Source: Rhynchopus sp. YZ270_cl-10 (Eukaryota; Euglenozoa; Diplonemea; Diplonemida; Diplonemidae). From it: a DNA stretch of 64,000 nucleotides. Under the pieces are notes generated by a model. It saw only the letters and a list, made by a program, of their open reading frames with translations. It made no database searches and had not been told where the DNA came from. This document shows positions 20,501-29,900 of the stretch, piece by piece (the first letter of the stretch is position 1; each line of letters opens with the position of its first letter). Both the position numbers and the translations under genes were made by a program. The stretch lies in assembly GCA_964035575.1 (NCBI GenBank), contig OZ037884.1, forward strand, positions 992,001 to 1,056,000. The letters run 5' to 3'.

Positions 20501-21805
20501 AAAGTGGTGTATCTGTCTAATAACTATGAGATGCCAGACGCGAAGCTTCTCTTCGAAGGAACGTACACAGACCAAGGGGTCATCCCGAACTGCGTGCCTG
20601 GCACAGTGTACTCCCCTCCGCAGATGTCGATTGACGAGCGTCTTATGAACTTCGTTACGATGATTGAAACGATCGCATGGATTGGACGCAGCGACCACGC
20701 TGTAGGGACAAAGGGCGACACCTCGGATGCGATCCTCACCAACACGGTGTTCCAGAACCAGCAGGTCCTCGAGGCCACGGTACAACTGCTCAACCAAAAG
20801 GTGGACCCTCTCCTGGACAAGCTGCAGCTGCTGACTGCACGCTTCAAAGACGACGCCACCGCGAGAACACGGAGCTTCACGGTGTACGTTGTGCTGGTGG
20901 TGTGCGCGACACTACTGTTCATCCTGATTGAGTACCAATTCATCTTTCTTCCAATGCTCGTCCAGCTGACAAAGGAGGAGAACGGGACGCGGCTCATGTT
21001 GAACATCATTCCTATGGAGGTGCGTGACGCGGTTCCGGAGATAGCGCAATTCTTTAGCACCGGGAAGGTGGACGAAGACGAGAAGATGAAGAAGCTGCTG
21101 CAGCAGTCGGAGAAGCTGCTTCAAAACATTCTCCCGCCCATAATCTCAAGGCGTCTGAAGGCAGGTGAATCCCTCATCGCAGACGACCACGCCCAGGTCA
21201 CCGTCTCCTTCTCCGCTCTGGTCGGGTTTGATACCTACAGCCGGACCATGAGCGCAAAGGAAATCGTCTCCTTCCTTAATGATCTCTACTCTAAGTTTGA
21301 CTTCCTCACAGACAAGCTGGACCTCGAGAAGATCAAAACGATTGGCGATATTTACTTTATGTGTGGTGGTTTGACGGAGGTGACGCGTGAAAACCATGCG
21401 CTCCGCGTGGTGGAGACGGTGCTGCAGTTCTTTGAAACGTTGCAGGAGCACAAAGAGAAGTACAATACACCAGATCTGTTGATCAAGGCGGGGATCAACT
21501 CAGGGCCTGCTGTGGCAGGGGTGATCGGATCGAAGAAGGTGGCGTACGATCTGTGGGGGGATGCTGTCAACGTGAGCTCGCGTCTCTGTGGCAGTTGCCT
21601 CCCAGGACGCATCGCGCTGTACGAAACCACGTACCACGAAGTCAAGGAGTACTTCAACTTCACCGCCCGCCAAGTCCAAGCCAAAGGTAAGGGCCTCATC
21701 ACCACCTACATGATCGACTCGCGCGTCAAGTCCACACCGTATGCCTACCTGTTCGGTGGCTTGCAGACTAACCAGCACAACATCGATGAGACTGAAATCA
21801 AGTGA
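14534..21805 (+). CDS. Giant multi-pass membrane protein with C-terminal nucleotidyl cyclase domain
   Basis: 2423 residues, intronless. The N-terminus (about 70-335) has about eight hydrophobic segments. Residues about 420-640 look like the TPR/HAT-like helical repeats of TmcB/TmcC-type protist membrane proteins. Further single transmembrane segments lie near 670, 865, 1080, 1570, 1615, 1860, 1920 and 2125, separating helical, sensor-like extracellular stretches. Residues about 2190-2400 form a class III cyclase domain. K2268 and D2339 (YDLW) are the adenine-type specificity residues, N2346 and R2350 the transition-state pair, and D2272 one metal aspartate. The other metal aspartate position (SFSALVGF) is A2228. 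It is therefore adenylyl-cyclase-like but perhaps inactive as a homodimer. The ATG at 14534 follows the AG at 14508. Confidence 0.85.
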   Translation: MSDDNTEDEASFEGQNADVTRSPFVEASYAILKKLERNRFDYFISPTSLELGLYWEALQPLGLILHPYVGLSSWAHPFHWVFMLAFVWDGNEIELGTLPLRVVFWMAATAVVMIVLILVAGTGFSKELSANVIRCTSHAMSGLLYMPLLHVFTSRMSCTGQGREALWTEDTETCGTHLIIIEFVVAITAFVLLAALSLCMNTTLMEIVPGSFHPQARSSSTVDVVIWAYRTFSVIAYHCLLSRRMSQEYCAYLCLATTAVFVYIIATLPYHRHKTTQAKTTVLLIVAVASLLCIFHEDDVETSLPERSNAIAVLVVVLGVLAVPLNWFSLSYSRISSKCLKEMQSFVEGKGVRRAEGAFPNNLPDNDQLVSRYEDLEGWLLEAEAASSGTQGSNKSKPDLLVPYIESIWIPSDIELATRFLSLWRDYTGRRPTDRMLAMASRIYTKGLLKYPQSREVHVHFAAFLITYIERSHIAISVISSLESSHQIPRFQFVSHYTIFKMANRLRAELGIRDKAHCQALEQVKLSHKQALCLMHEFWVQVGEKTEPGGLKILANLAHQITEKREKAKSTFHWMLSQHPHDTQILTQYAQFLQQVMLDDAAYDRCLEEIEKIQQKRASNRTQTSTTSRANDSRSFIAEESSKEHSSTSEGSRTVKILQLSIRVAFLPLVALIATLFTLFYLYMANHEVLVAQAYSCGQTRYLSQKVGTTLQSMVSTATKDESRQVGESTPQLVAWRLKLKAVAKAFAAHHNRVTYGSSAASNAAHRSFMKTKQTSLEYFDTAASDKTLMFVSPWSLGNFVSLCLAVLLQVPEMEVPAHQYTKFLLSNLDTTVSQTFNNSAYYSEQESDENLNRVLAISTILFASGLVLLILVYLMFIWNFNKIATSKITTLYLFALIPDATLRTTAEDARKKLAQFSDEDESIETLAIPDVQHPGPEALQDSGRGGGGEDERLQAGLSMTDAEAIESLCARRESAVAMVLKRGLADAADLHQKEKTGNLNRSRRADSIVLGKEVAIALQPAQDGISEQALHSTEVEEEVHVEGINQTKAETDEDVPDTPRAAGTAHHIRIGGVVLFLCVVIVIAASLFLIDYDDLKADYDNILTARKLIQKHKDTVEEVVTATRMYCERGDAKYYKHFWKVHTSNVFRNIERELHQLELNGDEAKLLSEMDEQLEAMDQRMLISLALITQYFKPSIDAELQPDMFTEVTSLTWGREALSRKMLEETPILDTILPGLHRHSDVAHDTLLPNNNTPDIGDLITQHVSDTYTMGTELGMYLIFGNKQFLDLDRQAVHKARIVALAAKWLEEGGKLTRRTTLLKLSAYEEMMQPFSDLASPHGKGFSQYMGSEVAFEQFMTRLESYATIVSDSVTGSMLPLPGAITANGAELHGYPEARDRWNMTLHMNWGLAGAAMRAAAHAIVYTSFSAATLSERIAAWQKVHEDLPDGLQNFTTEKTHTVQLRAAAQEVSAAQSDYVAKQKFLLLVGGNEAADMTAWHAEARVLIRTDEKIHHVLILKNGIGRSVVNDDLFEHHSNHLLAKTNDFSDTLTSRLDTLAADAKELQERSLQVAIGLYIVLGVVAMVVLGHMAVRGLNHAKSTSHIIREVSWPLCLIVFAFVSVVLSSQSIDALVEVENANYVYQDILTREAATTESLRGVSRLAFRFLQSGDPIVFMQYFKVLEKNTLSHALQMQNDESLLAPGADTEEILPYLMSEASSILKQAEKVRWVERIAFRMYFEEGQIGLLQVPEEPEHEHRHETLHVSEAPIELQTQRWDVYDEPDYAKLAIVYPGDFARNTTYTRFEDQIGDTTQARLALVSDRYETLIQKLSLGPSLLARTVRETWVARAGEVDDKVTDTLQTLRIIALLLVVLLTLVGLMYVYNTLDTTQGSSQEAEAENDLRDHFRRLTRTCRIALMCVTIFIIAIFAVTYVSQMRTRSEVQTINHLSSAQWLVSHSLLISNKLLEDHATVVPLQIQLLRNAADIRHFRKVVYLSNNYEMPDAKLLFEGTYTDQGVIPNCVPGTVYSPPQMSIDERLMNFVTMIETIAWIGRSDHAVGTKGDTSDAILTNTVFQNQQVLEATVQLLNQKVDPLLDKLQLLTARFKDDATARTRSFTVYVVLVVCATLLFILIEYQFIFLPMLVQLTKEENGTRLMLNIIPMEVRDAVPEIAQFFSTGKVDEDEKMKKLLQQSEKLLQNILPPIISRRLKAGESLIADDHAQVTVSFSALVGFDTYSRTMSAKEIVSFLNDLYSKFDFLTDKLDLEKIKTIGDIYFMCGGLTEVTRENHALRVVETVLQFFETLQEHKEKYNTPDLLIKAGINSGPAVAGVIGSKKVAYDLWGDAVNVSSRLCGSCLPGRIALYETTYHEVKEYFNFTARQVQAKGKGLITTYMIDSRVKSTPYAYLFGGLQTNQHNIDETEIK

Positions 21806-22264
21806 GGTTAATATGCGGGTCTATCAGTCTGACAGACTGAAAAAAAAACCGGTCTGGGGGTTTTGGGGGGAGAAAAAAAAGTTATAAAAATCCGGATTTT
21901 CCCCCAATTTTTGAAGAGGGTTTTACACAAAAAAAAAAAAGTTTTTAGATTTGTCGGACGAAGAGAGGATGGGGGGTTATCTAATTTGTGTGTGATTCTG
22001 TACCTTTACACAACACTAAACTATTTGTTCCTTTTTTTTTTATTGAGAAAACTATACGAAAAATGACAAGCAGAATAGCGCATCTCTTTTTGCCCGCGAT
22101 GCACCGATGTGCCTGCTTTCGCAGAGTTATTTTTGTTTTTCCTTCTTTTGTTGCACCTCACTCCTCACTGTATCTATGATTCCCTTGTGTTACTCCCTCC
22201 AGCCACTCCCCTATCTTTGCGCCCCAAATAAAGCAGCAAAAAGAGAAAAAAAAAGCGTTCAGTG

Positions 22265-22300
22265 TAGTGGAGCTTATCCTCTCGGGTGTCTACACTAATA
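22265..22300 (+). repeat. TAGTGGAG/CTACACTA hairpin, short form
   Basis: TAGTGGAGCTTATCCTCTCG is followed by GGTGTCTACACTAATACGG. TAGTG pairs with CACTA. It aligns with the copies at 6247 and 6760. Confidence 0.5.
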
Positions 22301-22417
22301 CGGAACAAAACATAAATCATTATAATGGTGATACTGCGACATGCAATACATACTTGGTGTCTTTACACACGACCAACATTTTTTGTTGCTTCCTTTTCCT
22401 ATGCTGTGCCATTTATT

Positions 22418-22508
22418 CACGGGTTGCCTACGATCGTAGTACGATATTTTACGATCGTTACGATCGTTTTTTGGTACGATCGTAAACGTAAATCGTAGGC
22501 AACCCGCG
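22418..22508. mobile_element. Small foldback MITE, TACGATCG-rich (91 bp)
   Basis: CACGGGTTGCCTACGAT at the left is the inverse of ATCGTAGGCAACCCGCG at the right with one mismatch. The core is made of TACGATCGT words on both strands. TTTATT directly repeats on both sides (22412-22417, 22509-22514). Confidence 0.65.
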
Positions 22509-22839
22509 TTTATTGAATGCATACGTTGACATACTTGACCCGGGTAATGCTTCGTTGATAAACTAGTACCACCATGCAATTCCCTTAAGCCCCATATAAA
22601 CCTGATTAAAGAGAAACCCCTGGAATATGTCTACAGTATTTTTCTTTGCTCCCCTCCCCCTTTACAAAACCCCACCATTAATGTCCACTTTTACAAGTGA
22701 ATTTGTCACCCCCCTAAAGAGGAAACCAAAAAAAAAGCCCTCACTATACCTTTGAGACATGGCATACCCTTGCTGCCTTCTGATGTACTCTGCCAAGAAC
22801 TTCCCCTCTCCGCCCCCCTAGCCTAGGCTAGGCATACCC

Positions 22840-23000
22840 CGAAGGCGAATTCGTATTCACACTATATTCGGATCCGAATATGGCATATTCGCCTGTTTTC
22901 GCCCTATATTCGGATCCGAATGTAGGGCGAATATGGCCAGGAATTTTGGGATCCGAATATAGGGCGAATATAGAAGAACATATGCACAAATTCGCCTTCG
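22840..23000. repeat. Complex palindromic element
   Basis: The outer arms CGAAGGCGAAT and ATTCGCCTTCG are perfect inverses. Inside, TATTCGGATCCGAATA-type palindromes occur twice, and CCCTATATTCGGATCC/GGATCCGAATATAGGG pair with each other. It can fold in several ways. No clear target duplication is seen. Confidence 0.6.
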
Positions 23001-23140
23001 TGGTGTGCGGATCCCACCCCCCCCCCCCAAACCCACCACAGAAATTCGTTTTTCTTTTCTTTTTTTATTCACCCCATCCCCCCCACACAGCTTTCGCTGT
23101 ACTTCGTTTCGTTTGAGAGCACCTCCCCCCAGCACAGCAA

Positions 23141-26100
23141 ATGCCGGAGGAGTTCCTGCACACCAGCTACAGTGAATGCATCCTTTCGAGCAGCATCGGG
23201 ACTGAGGGCCTGCCGCAGTTTGCAGGCACCTCCTCCTCCTCCTCCTCCTCCTCCTCCTCGCGCCGCTTCAGCTCCTCTTTCGGGGCACCGTTTTGCCCTC
23301 AGCGTACGAAGCCATATCCCGCAAGCCTGCACACACATGGGGCAGCCTCGTTTGCGGTTCCTGTGGAGGAGGTGAAGGCGGCGAGGAGCATCGACCTCGC
23401 GCATATCAGAAGCAAGATACGTGGTGCGGTGGTGCTGCCGCCGGTGAGTGTTGTGGAGGCGGGGGTGGCGGAGGTGGAGGTGGGGTACCGCCGGCTGGTG
23501 GCGGTGAGCGATGTGCGGGTGAGGGTGTGTGCTGCGGGGTTGGCGGTGGCGGCTGTGGTATCCGCGTTGCGAAGGGTGGTGGCGACACAGCGCATCGCAC
23601 TGCTCTGCTGTGGTTCGCGCGGCAACATCGCGGTCGTCCGCGCGGCCCTCTCTGCAGCGATACACATCCCCGCACACTTTCTGTCCTTCCTCGCTCCAGA
23701 ACCTGCCCCCCTCACTGCCCGCCCCTCGACCCGCAAGCACCCCGTTCTCGCTAAGGCCTCAAAATTCTATGAGGAGAAAACGAAGAGAAACAGAAACAGT
23801 ACTGCCAGAGCACCAAAGGCAGTGCTACCTGCGTTGGACTTCACCCTTTGTGCGTCGTTTCTTGATGCGCAGGGTGTGGTGCGGAAGGTGGTGGCGCAGT
23901 GTCTGAGAACTGCGGAGGTGAAGCCTGGTGGGGTGATTGATGAATTGGCGGAGAATTTGTCTGGTCCGGATGGTGGCTGTGTGTGCGTGAAGCTCGCAGC
24001 GTTGCACCACATCTTGACAGCTCTGTCGCCTGCAGACCGGGAGACAACCTTGTACACACCACTGCAGCGTTTGGTGCTCTTTGTCACATCGCTTGAGGGG
24101 CCTGTGTTGGATGCGCTCATGGGGTTTCCGGATGTGCCGTCCCGGAAGCAGCGTGCAGACAGCACCGCACCGCAGCAGAAGCTTGCGGAGTACCGTGCCT
24201 GCTACACGGAGACGGGGCTGCGCAACGTGGACCTGCCTGCAGTGTTGGGGACCTTGCTGGCTGGCGACAGCGCTTCCTCTTCTGCTGGGTTGTTGCTGCG
24301 CCGCTGGTCGTACACACTTCTTACTCTGCTCTCCATAACATCGTGCACTACAGAGGCCTCATCCCGCCCTAGAACGTTATACCGCACCATGTCAGGACCC
24401 GACGCAGAAAGGCACACCGCGCACCTCCAGGCAGGCTCCTGGCTGCTTGCCTCCTTACCGTCCCTCTGCAGTCTCACCCCAATGGTGTCGGACCGGCATA
24501 TCACCCCAGGACACCTGCTTCTCTGGGAGATCGACGTCAGCGGGAAGGACACCGCTCTCCCCTCTGCGGTGAAGGGGACCGCTCTGCTCCCTGCGTTGTC
24601 GCAGATCCAGATCTCATCCATCGAGCGTGGTGTCGAGGTGCTTCCAGGGGTATGGGGCAGCCGTGTAGTGGGAGTGGCTTATGGGGCCTTAGGAGCTGCG
24701 CATAGCTTTCTGGGCGACGCGACGGGGTTGAATCATATAAGGCGGGAGGTGCTGTGTGGGGTGAGAGAGGCGGAGGTGACAGCAAGGTTGTGTACTGCCG
24801 TCGCGATGCCTCAGGCGGTTCTGTTGAAGGTCGATCTGCAGCATGGGTATTCAGGAGACGAAACAACCTGGCCGGTTCTCACGGACACACAGCTGTACAC
24901 ACCGCTCACCTTTGAGGTCCAGCCAACTCATCCATATCGTACTCAGCTTTACTCCCCACGCATCCCATCCTGGCCGGGATGGATCGCATCGCACTCTTGC
25001 ATTGATATTTCCGCATCCAATTTGACTGCCGTTGCATCTCGCGCATGCACGACCTCGAAATGCACGACCCCATATGTTACCGCACCTAAAGCATTCCCCT
25101 CTGACGTACCACTTGAGTGGTATATCTATTTCGGTGTTGCAAAGTCAACGAGAGGAGTGCACGTAGGGGTACGTTGTGAAGGGAAGGAGGAGCGGGAGCG
25201 GGTCGTGCTGTTCAATGTTCATCATATGGAGGCTGCAGGGGTGGTGCCGGTGTGTGTAGAATATGTGCGTCTCAGATATGACCCAGAGGAAACGTGTTTG
25301 CGCTGTGCTGTGAATGGAAATGATGAAGAGGTGCTAGCCGTTGAGGCAGGGTTCTCGGAGATCCGTCCGTACGCAACGTTGGGGCGGGTGGGTGCGGCGG
25401 TGGAGAGCATTGAACGGCACGCAGCGATAAGGATTTCCATGCGGCGTCTGGTGGAGGAAGAGACGGAGGCCCGCCCTGCGTTCTCGAATGCCGATGTGGC
25501 GGTGCGTGCGGAGATGCAGACCAAGGAGCTCTGCGACCGTTGTGATGTGCAGTCTGCAGGTTTAATGCAAGATGAGGCCCTGACCTTCAACACTCTTCTC
25601 CAAAAGCAGCTGCAGAGGCGGAGGGACGTCCTGGACACCGTGGAGGGGAATTGGCATTTGCATGAGGCTGCAGGTCGTGCCGTGCTGGTGAAGGAGTGGC
25701 TCTCCGATGTGTTTCTCTTCGAGCGGCAGGGTGCGTTGCTCGGATTTGCGAACAGTATGCCCCACGTCGCCGAGGCGTTGCATACCCGTTCTGTGTATAG
25801 TCCCGCAGCGCAAAGCCTGTCGCGCAGCATGCCCGCAACATTCCCCATCCCGCGGCTTGCCACGCAGCGTGCGTCCGTCACACTCTGGGCAATGCTGCCC
25901 TCAAAGGTGGAGGAGATTCAGTTTCTGTTGACGCTTGGTGTTGAGGACGGTCCGCAGGTTGTGATCCGAACCTGCAGTGACGGCTGCGGGCATGAGACGG
26001 TGTCGGGGATGAATGTCTCCGTCGAGAGAGGCTCCGAGCGGCTTGGCGTCGCACAGCCGTTTTACTTCCGACCCGGTCGCTGGGCGCATATCGCCGTGGT

Positions 26101-26410
26101 GGTGGACGGGGCACGTCTGGTGCTGTACAGGGACGGCTGTGTTGTGGATGAGTTTGTATGGAGTGGTGCTCTGCTTGAAGGCATGGTCATCTCGCGTGGG
26201 ATGTGCCTCACCCCAACCGCAAAAATATCGGATATCAGAGTCTTCTCACGCCCCCTCCCGCAGGAGGACGTGGCGCACCTCGCCTCAACAACAAGCGCGA
26301 TACACCCTTCCGCACACGCCACCCACCGCCTCCCATCGGTGCTCCACACCCTCAAAACCCTGCCCCCTCTCCACAGTTCGATGTGGGACTTATCAGTCAA
26401 CTGGGGGTAG
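23141..26410 (+). CDS. LamG/concanavalin-like domain protein
   Basis: 1089 residues, no intron. The N-terminus has a polyserine run from a TCC microsatellite (about residues 31-40) and an Ala/Val-rich segment (about 110-180). The middle is helical and unrecognised. Residues about 660-760 form a beta-rich segment that may be a SPRY/concanavalin-like fold (EWYIYFGVAKSTRGVHVGVR, then VEYVRLRYDPEETCLRCAVN). Residues about 905-1055 are a LamG-like jelly roll (ASVTLWAMLP, GRWAHIAVVVDGARLVLYRDG, KISDIRVFSRPLPQEDVAHL), a fold that usually binds sugars or proteins. No signal peptide or membrane segment is evident, so an intracellular binding or scaffold role is possible but unproven. Start: first ATG after the AG at 23090. 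Confidence 0.75.
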   Translation: MPEEFLHTSYSECILSSSIGTEGLPQFAGTSSSSSSSSSSRRFSSSFGAPFCPQRTKPYPASLHTHGAASFAVPVEEVKAARSIDLAHIRSKIRGAVVLPPVSVVEAGVAEVEVGYRRLVAVSDVRVRVCAAGLAVAAVVSALRRVVATQRIALLCCGSRGNIAVVRAALSAAIHIPAHFLSFLAPEPAPLTARPSTRKHPVLAKASKFYEEKTKRNRNSTARAPKAVLPALDFTLCASFLDAQGVVRKVVAQCLRTAEVKPGGVIDELAENLSGPDGGCVCVKLAALHHILTALSPADRETTLYTPLQRLVLFVTSLEGPVLDALMGFPDVPSRKQRADSTAPQQKLAEYRACYTETGLRNVDLPAVLGTLLAGDSASSSAGLLLRRWSYTLLTLLSITSCTTEASSRPRTLYRTMSGPDAERHTAHLQAGSWLLASLPSLCSLTPMVSDRHITPGHLLLWEIDVSGKDTALPSAVKGTALLPALSQIQISSIERGVEVLPGVWGSRVVGVAYGALGAAHSFLGDATGLNHIRREVLCGVREAEVTARLCTAVAMPQAVLLKVDLQHGYSGDETTWPVLTDTQLYTPLTFEVQPTHPYRTQLYSPRIPSWPGWIASHSCIDISASNLTAVASRACTTSKCTTPYVTAPKAFPSDVPLEWYIYFGVAKSTRGVHVGVRCEGKEERERVVLFNVHHMEAAGVVPVCVEYVRLRYDPEETCLRCAVNGNDEEVLAVEAGFSEIRPYATLGRVGAAVESIERHAAIRISMRRLVEEETEARPAFSNADVAVRAEMQTKELCDRCDVQSAGLMQDEALTFNTLLQKQLQRRRDVLDTVEGNWHLHEAAGRAVLVKEWLSDVFLFERQGALLGFANSMPHVAEALHTRSVYSPAAQSLSRSMPATFPIPRLATQRASVTLWAMLPSKVEEIQFLLTLGVEDGPQVVIRTCSDGCGHETVSGMNVSVERGSERLGVAQPFYFRPGRWAHIAVVVDGARLVLYRDGCVVDEFVWSGALLEGMVISRGMCLTPTAKISDIRVFSRPLPQEDVAHLASTTSAIHPSAHATHRLPSVLHTLKTLPPLHSSMWDLSVNWG

Positions 26411-26965
26411 AAGGGTGGTGATGGGGATGGAGGATCCTGTCAAATGGGAGATGAATATTAGTGATTTGTGTTTGAGATGTGTGCGGCACATCCATTTTGC
26501 GATAATCGGAAGGGGGGGTAGAGTGGGTTCTTGTATGTTCAATTTTTTTTTGTCTTATGTTTCCAAAATAATTATCAATATTTTCCGTTTTTTTGTCAAA
26601 CACGGTGAGGTGGTCCTGTTAGGATATGATGTGTGATGGGCTCCAAAAACGGTGTGAAATAGAAATAACACGTCATGACGGGCAACACCCCCATCATTTA
26701 CAACGTATTGACACCTGCTTCGGGCCACCGTGAAAAAAAAGGAACTTCCGTTTCTTTTGTGACACACAAACCTCCACCCCAACCCTCCACGGGGCAACAA
26801 TGCTCGCGTATATCCCCCCCAAGCTAGCTAAAACATTCCCTGCATTTCCCCCCTCCCGACCATTTTTAACAGCGTTTTGCACTTTCCACCTTCCACCTTT
26901 CCCTTCAACCCCTCACACCACTTCAGAGGAGAGCAACTCTCCAAAAGGCTAAGAAAAAATAAGCA
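26411..26965. other. Intergenic spacer
   Basis: No gene is seen. A small hairpin GATGTGTGCGGCACATC lies at about 26475-26491, resembling one at about 50095. CT-rich DNA ends in TTCAG at 26926, ahead of the next ATG. Confidence 0.45.
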
Positions 26966-29900
26966 ATGGCCGAAAAATGGTTGCGATCTTTGGGCACCAC
27001 GCTGCCGGACCTTCTTGGTGTGTCTGATGAGGGGAATTTACAGTTTGATGATTTGCGTCTGCCGGAAGAGGTAGCACGTGGGTATGCGTTGCGTAAGACG
27101 GAGACTGCGGGGAAGATCGACGAGCTTGCGCCGACGGAGTACCCTGGTCGGGTGCGGGCTGGGGTGAAGGCGTTCCAGGCACGCCAACGGGAGAAGGCCG
27201 GGCCGGAGCTGGGCGACGACAGCGTCGGTGGCGGAGTGTCGAGCAGCGACGACATCGTGCGTGCCTGCAACGTCATCCGCTGCATGGGGGAAGAGCTCGC
27301 ACAGCTCGTCGTCTCGGCCCTGGTCCGTGCAAGGAAGGACTCTGACCTCCAGATCGGCCTTCAATCAGAGCTCCTCGAAATGCTCGGCCCCGAACGCATC
27401 GACACCGTGCAAATGGTGCTGAACAACCGCGAGGCGGTCTTCCGTGATCTTATGAGCGAATTGGAGCACCTCCAAACACTCGATGAGAATGCGGCAAAGA
27501 TGCCCGCTAATATTGGCACAACGATTCGGGTCACGACAGCGTCGGAAAAGAAAAGCAGAAAAGAGCAGTCGAAGAGCCGGCACCGCACTGAGACAAAGGA
27601 GCTGTCGCGGCAGACGGACTACCTGCGCGGGCTTGCGAACGAAGAGGAGAAGAAGAAACGCAAGGTCGAGGAGCAGACCACCATCTTCAAGAAGGAGTAC
27701 ACCGCCTCGGACGTCAAGGAGGTGCTCAAGACGCTGTCCGCAGAGACGACGTACACCGAGCACCCTGGCTACGTCGAGGTGGTGATGCCAATGCCCCCTC
27801 GCCCGACCATCAACAAAAAGGACCTCGTGCCCATTGCGGACCTGCCTGCATGGGCACAACTCCCCTTCTCCTCAGGTGGCAGCCACGGCGCCATCACCCA
27901 TCTCAACCAAATTCAATCCAAGATCTTCCAAACAGCATTCTATTCATCTGAAAACGTTCTCGTGTCAGCCCCAACCGGTGCAGGTAAAACAGTCTGCGCG
28001 TTGCTAACCATGCTGCAAGAAATCGGCAAGCACGTTACCCCCTCCGGAACGCTTTTAAAGGAGGAGTTCAAAATGGTGTACGTCTGTCCCATGAAGGCGC
28101 TTGCGCAAGAGATGGTCACAACCTTCGGGAAGAAGCTGGCCCCGTACAACCTCATCGTCAAGGAGTGTACCGGAGACCAGCAGCTCACCAAGAAGGAGAT
28201 GGCGGAGTGCCATCTGATCATCACGACACCGGAGAAGTGGGATGTTATCACACGGAAGAAGACAGAGGCGTTGGTCGACAAGACGAACCTCGTCATCTTC
28301 GACGAGATCCACCTGCTGAACGAGGACAGAGGGCCTGTCATTGAGGTGCTAGGTATGTCCCCTCATCACCACCCACCCCCCCTCTAGCATTTCACTGTCT
28401 TTGTCCTAAACGAAATTTTTCTCCGGTTTTCTGCAACCGCTTACTGCAATCGTATCACCATTTGGGGGATCTTTTTGGCATCTTTGGAGGTGACTCCCAT
28501 CTCCTTATTGAAGCAGCCCTTCTCCACTCACCTCCCCTCCCACTTTTTGCCTTTCTTTTTTTCCAGCGTTTTTGGTGACATGCCTGAAATTCTAGAAATT
28601 TAACTTCCATTTTATCAAATATAAATCCCCCCTCCCCACAGTCGCTCGAATGCTCCGTGAACAAGAACTGACGAAACGTCCGTGCCGTCTCGTGGGTCTG
28701 TCCGCTACGCTTCCCAACTACCGTGACGTGAGCGACTTCCTCGGGTGCAACCGTGTGAGCGGTCTCTTCGTGTTCGACTCTGCGTACCGTCCGGTACCGT
28801 TGACGCAGACGTTTATCGGGATTCAGGAGAAGTCTCGGAAGATTGAGAAGACGCTTAAGAAGGATGACTTTGGTGGTGGGGGTGGTGGTGGTGGTGGCAG
28901 TCGTGGCGACGGTGGTGGTGGTAGTCGTGGCGCTGACGAAGGCGGGAAAGGAGGGAAAAAGGGAAAAGACGACAAATCACCTAAATCACGCGACCAGACG
29001 TGGCTGTACGACAAGATCTGCTTTGAGCGTGTCTGCAACGCACTTAAGAACGGCAAGCAGGTTATGATCTTTGTGCACTCCCGTGCAAAGACGTACACGG
29101 TGGCGAAGACGATACGCGAGATGGCGCAGTCGCAGCATGGGAACCTCTTCTCGCAGCAGGACGTGCCGAGCAGGGCGTGGCAGCAGGTTTCGAAGAGCGG
29201 CTGCCAGCAGCTGCAGGACCTCTTCCCTGGCTCGCTTGGCATCCATCACGCAGGTCTGCTCCGTAACGCACGTCGCCTCACAGAACAGCTCTTCGCCGAT
29301 GGACACATCAAGGTGCTGGTGACCACTGCAACCCTTGCCTGGGGTGTGAACCTGCCCGCGCACACCGTCGTCATCCACGGCACCCAAGTCTACGCTGCGT
29401 CGAAGGGCGGCTGGACGGACATCTCTATCCTCGACGTCATGCAGATCTTCGGGCGTGCCGGACGTCCCCAGTTCGACACCTCCGGTGAAGGCTTCATCCT
29501 GACCTCGATAGACAAGCTGCCGCACTACATCCACGCAATGTCCTCGACCGTCCCCATCGAGTCGAAGCTGCAGAACCATTTGACCGACCATCTCAACGCA
29601 GAGGTGGTGCTGGGCAACATCAACAGCAGGGAGGAGGCGTACCGCTGGGTTAAGTTCACCTACATGTACATCAGGATGTGCAAAAACCCGCTCGGCTACG
29701 GACTGAAGCCAGACACCCTCGCCAAGGACCCTGGTCTGTACCGGTCCACGATGAAGCTGGTGGAGGCTGCAGCCGAAAGCTTGGACGAAGCGGAGATGGT
29801 ACGTTACGAGGCACTGAGCAGCACAGATAACTACTCGAGTGTGCACGTTGGACGTGTCGCTGCGCACTACTATGTGAAACACGAGACCATCCGGCGTTGG

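Larger units (their letters stand above)
21806..23140. other. Intergenic region with two foldback elements
   Basis: No gene is seen. It carries a TAGTGGAG-family hairpin (22265-22300), a 91-bp foldback with TTTATT duplications (22418-22508) and a complex GAATTC/GGATCC palindrome cluster (22840-23000). A pyrimidine tract ends in CACAG at 23090, 50 bases before the next ATG. Confidence 0.5.

Noticed and set aside
21109-21805. Guanylyl cyclase identity
   Set aside because: Lys at 2268 and Asp at 2339 are the adenine-type residues. Guanylyl cyclases have Glu and Cys/Ser/Thr there.
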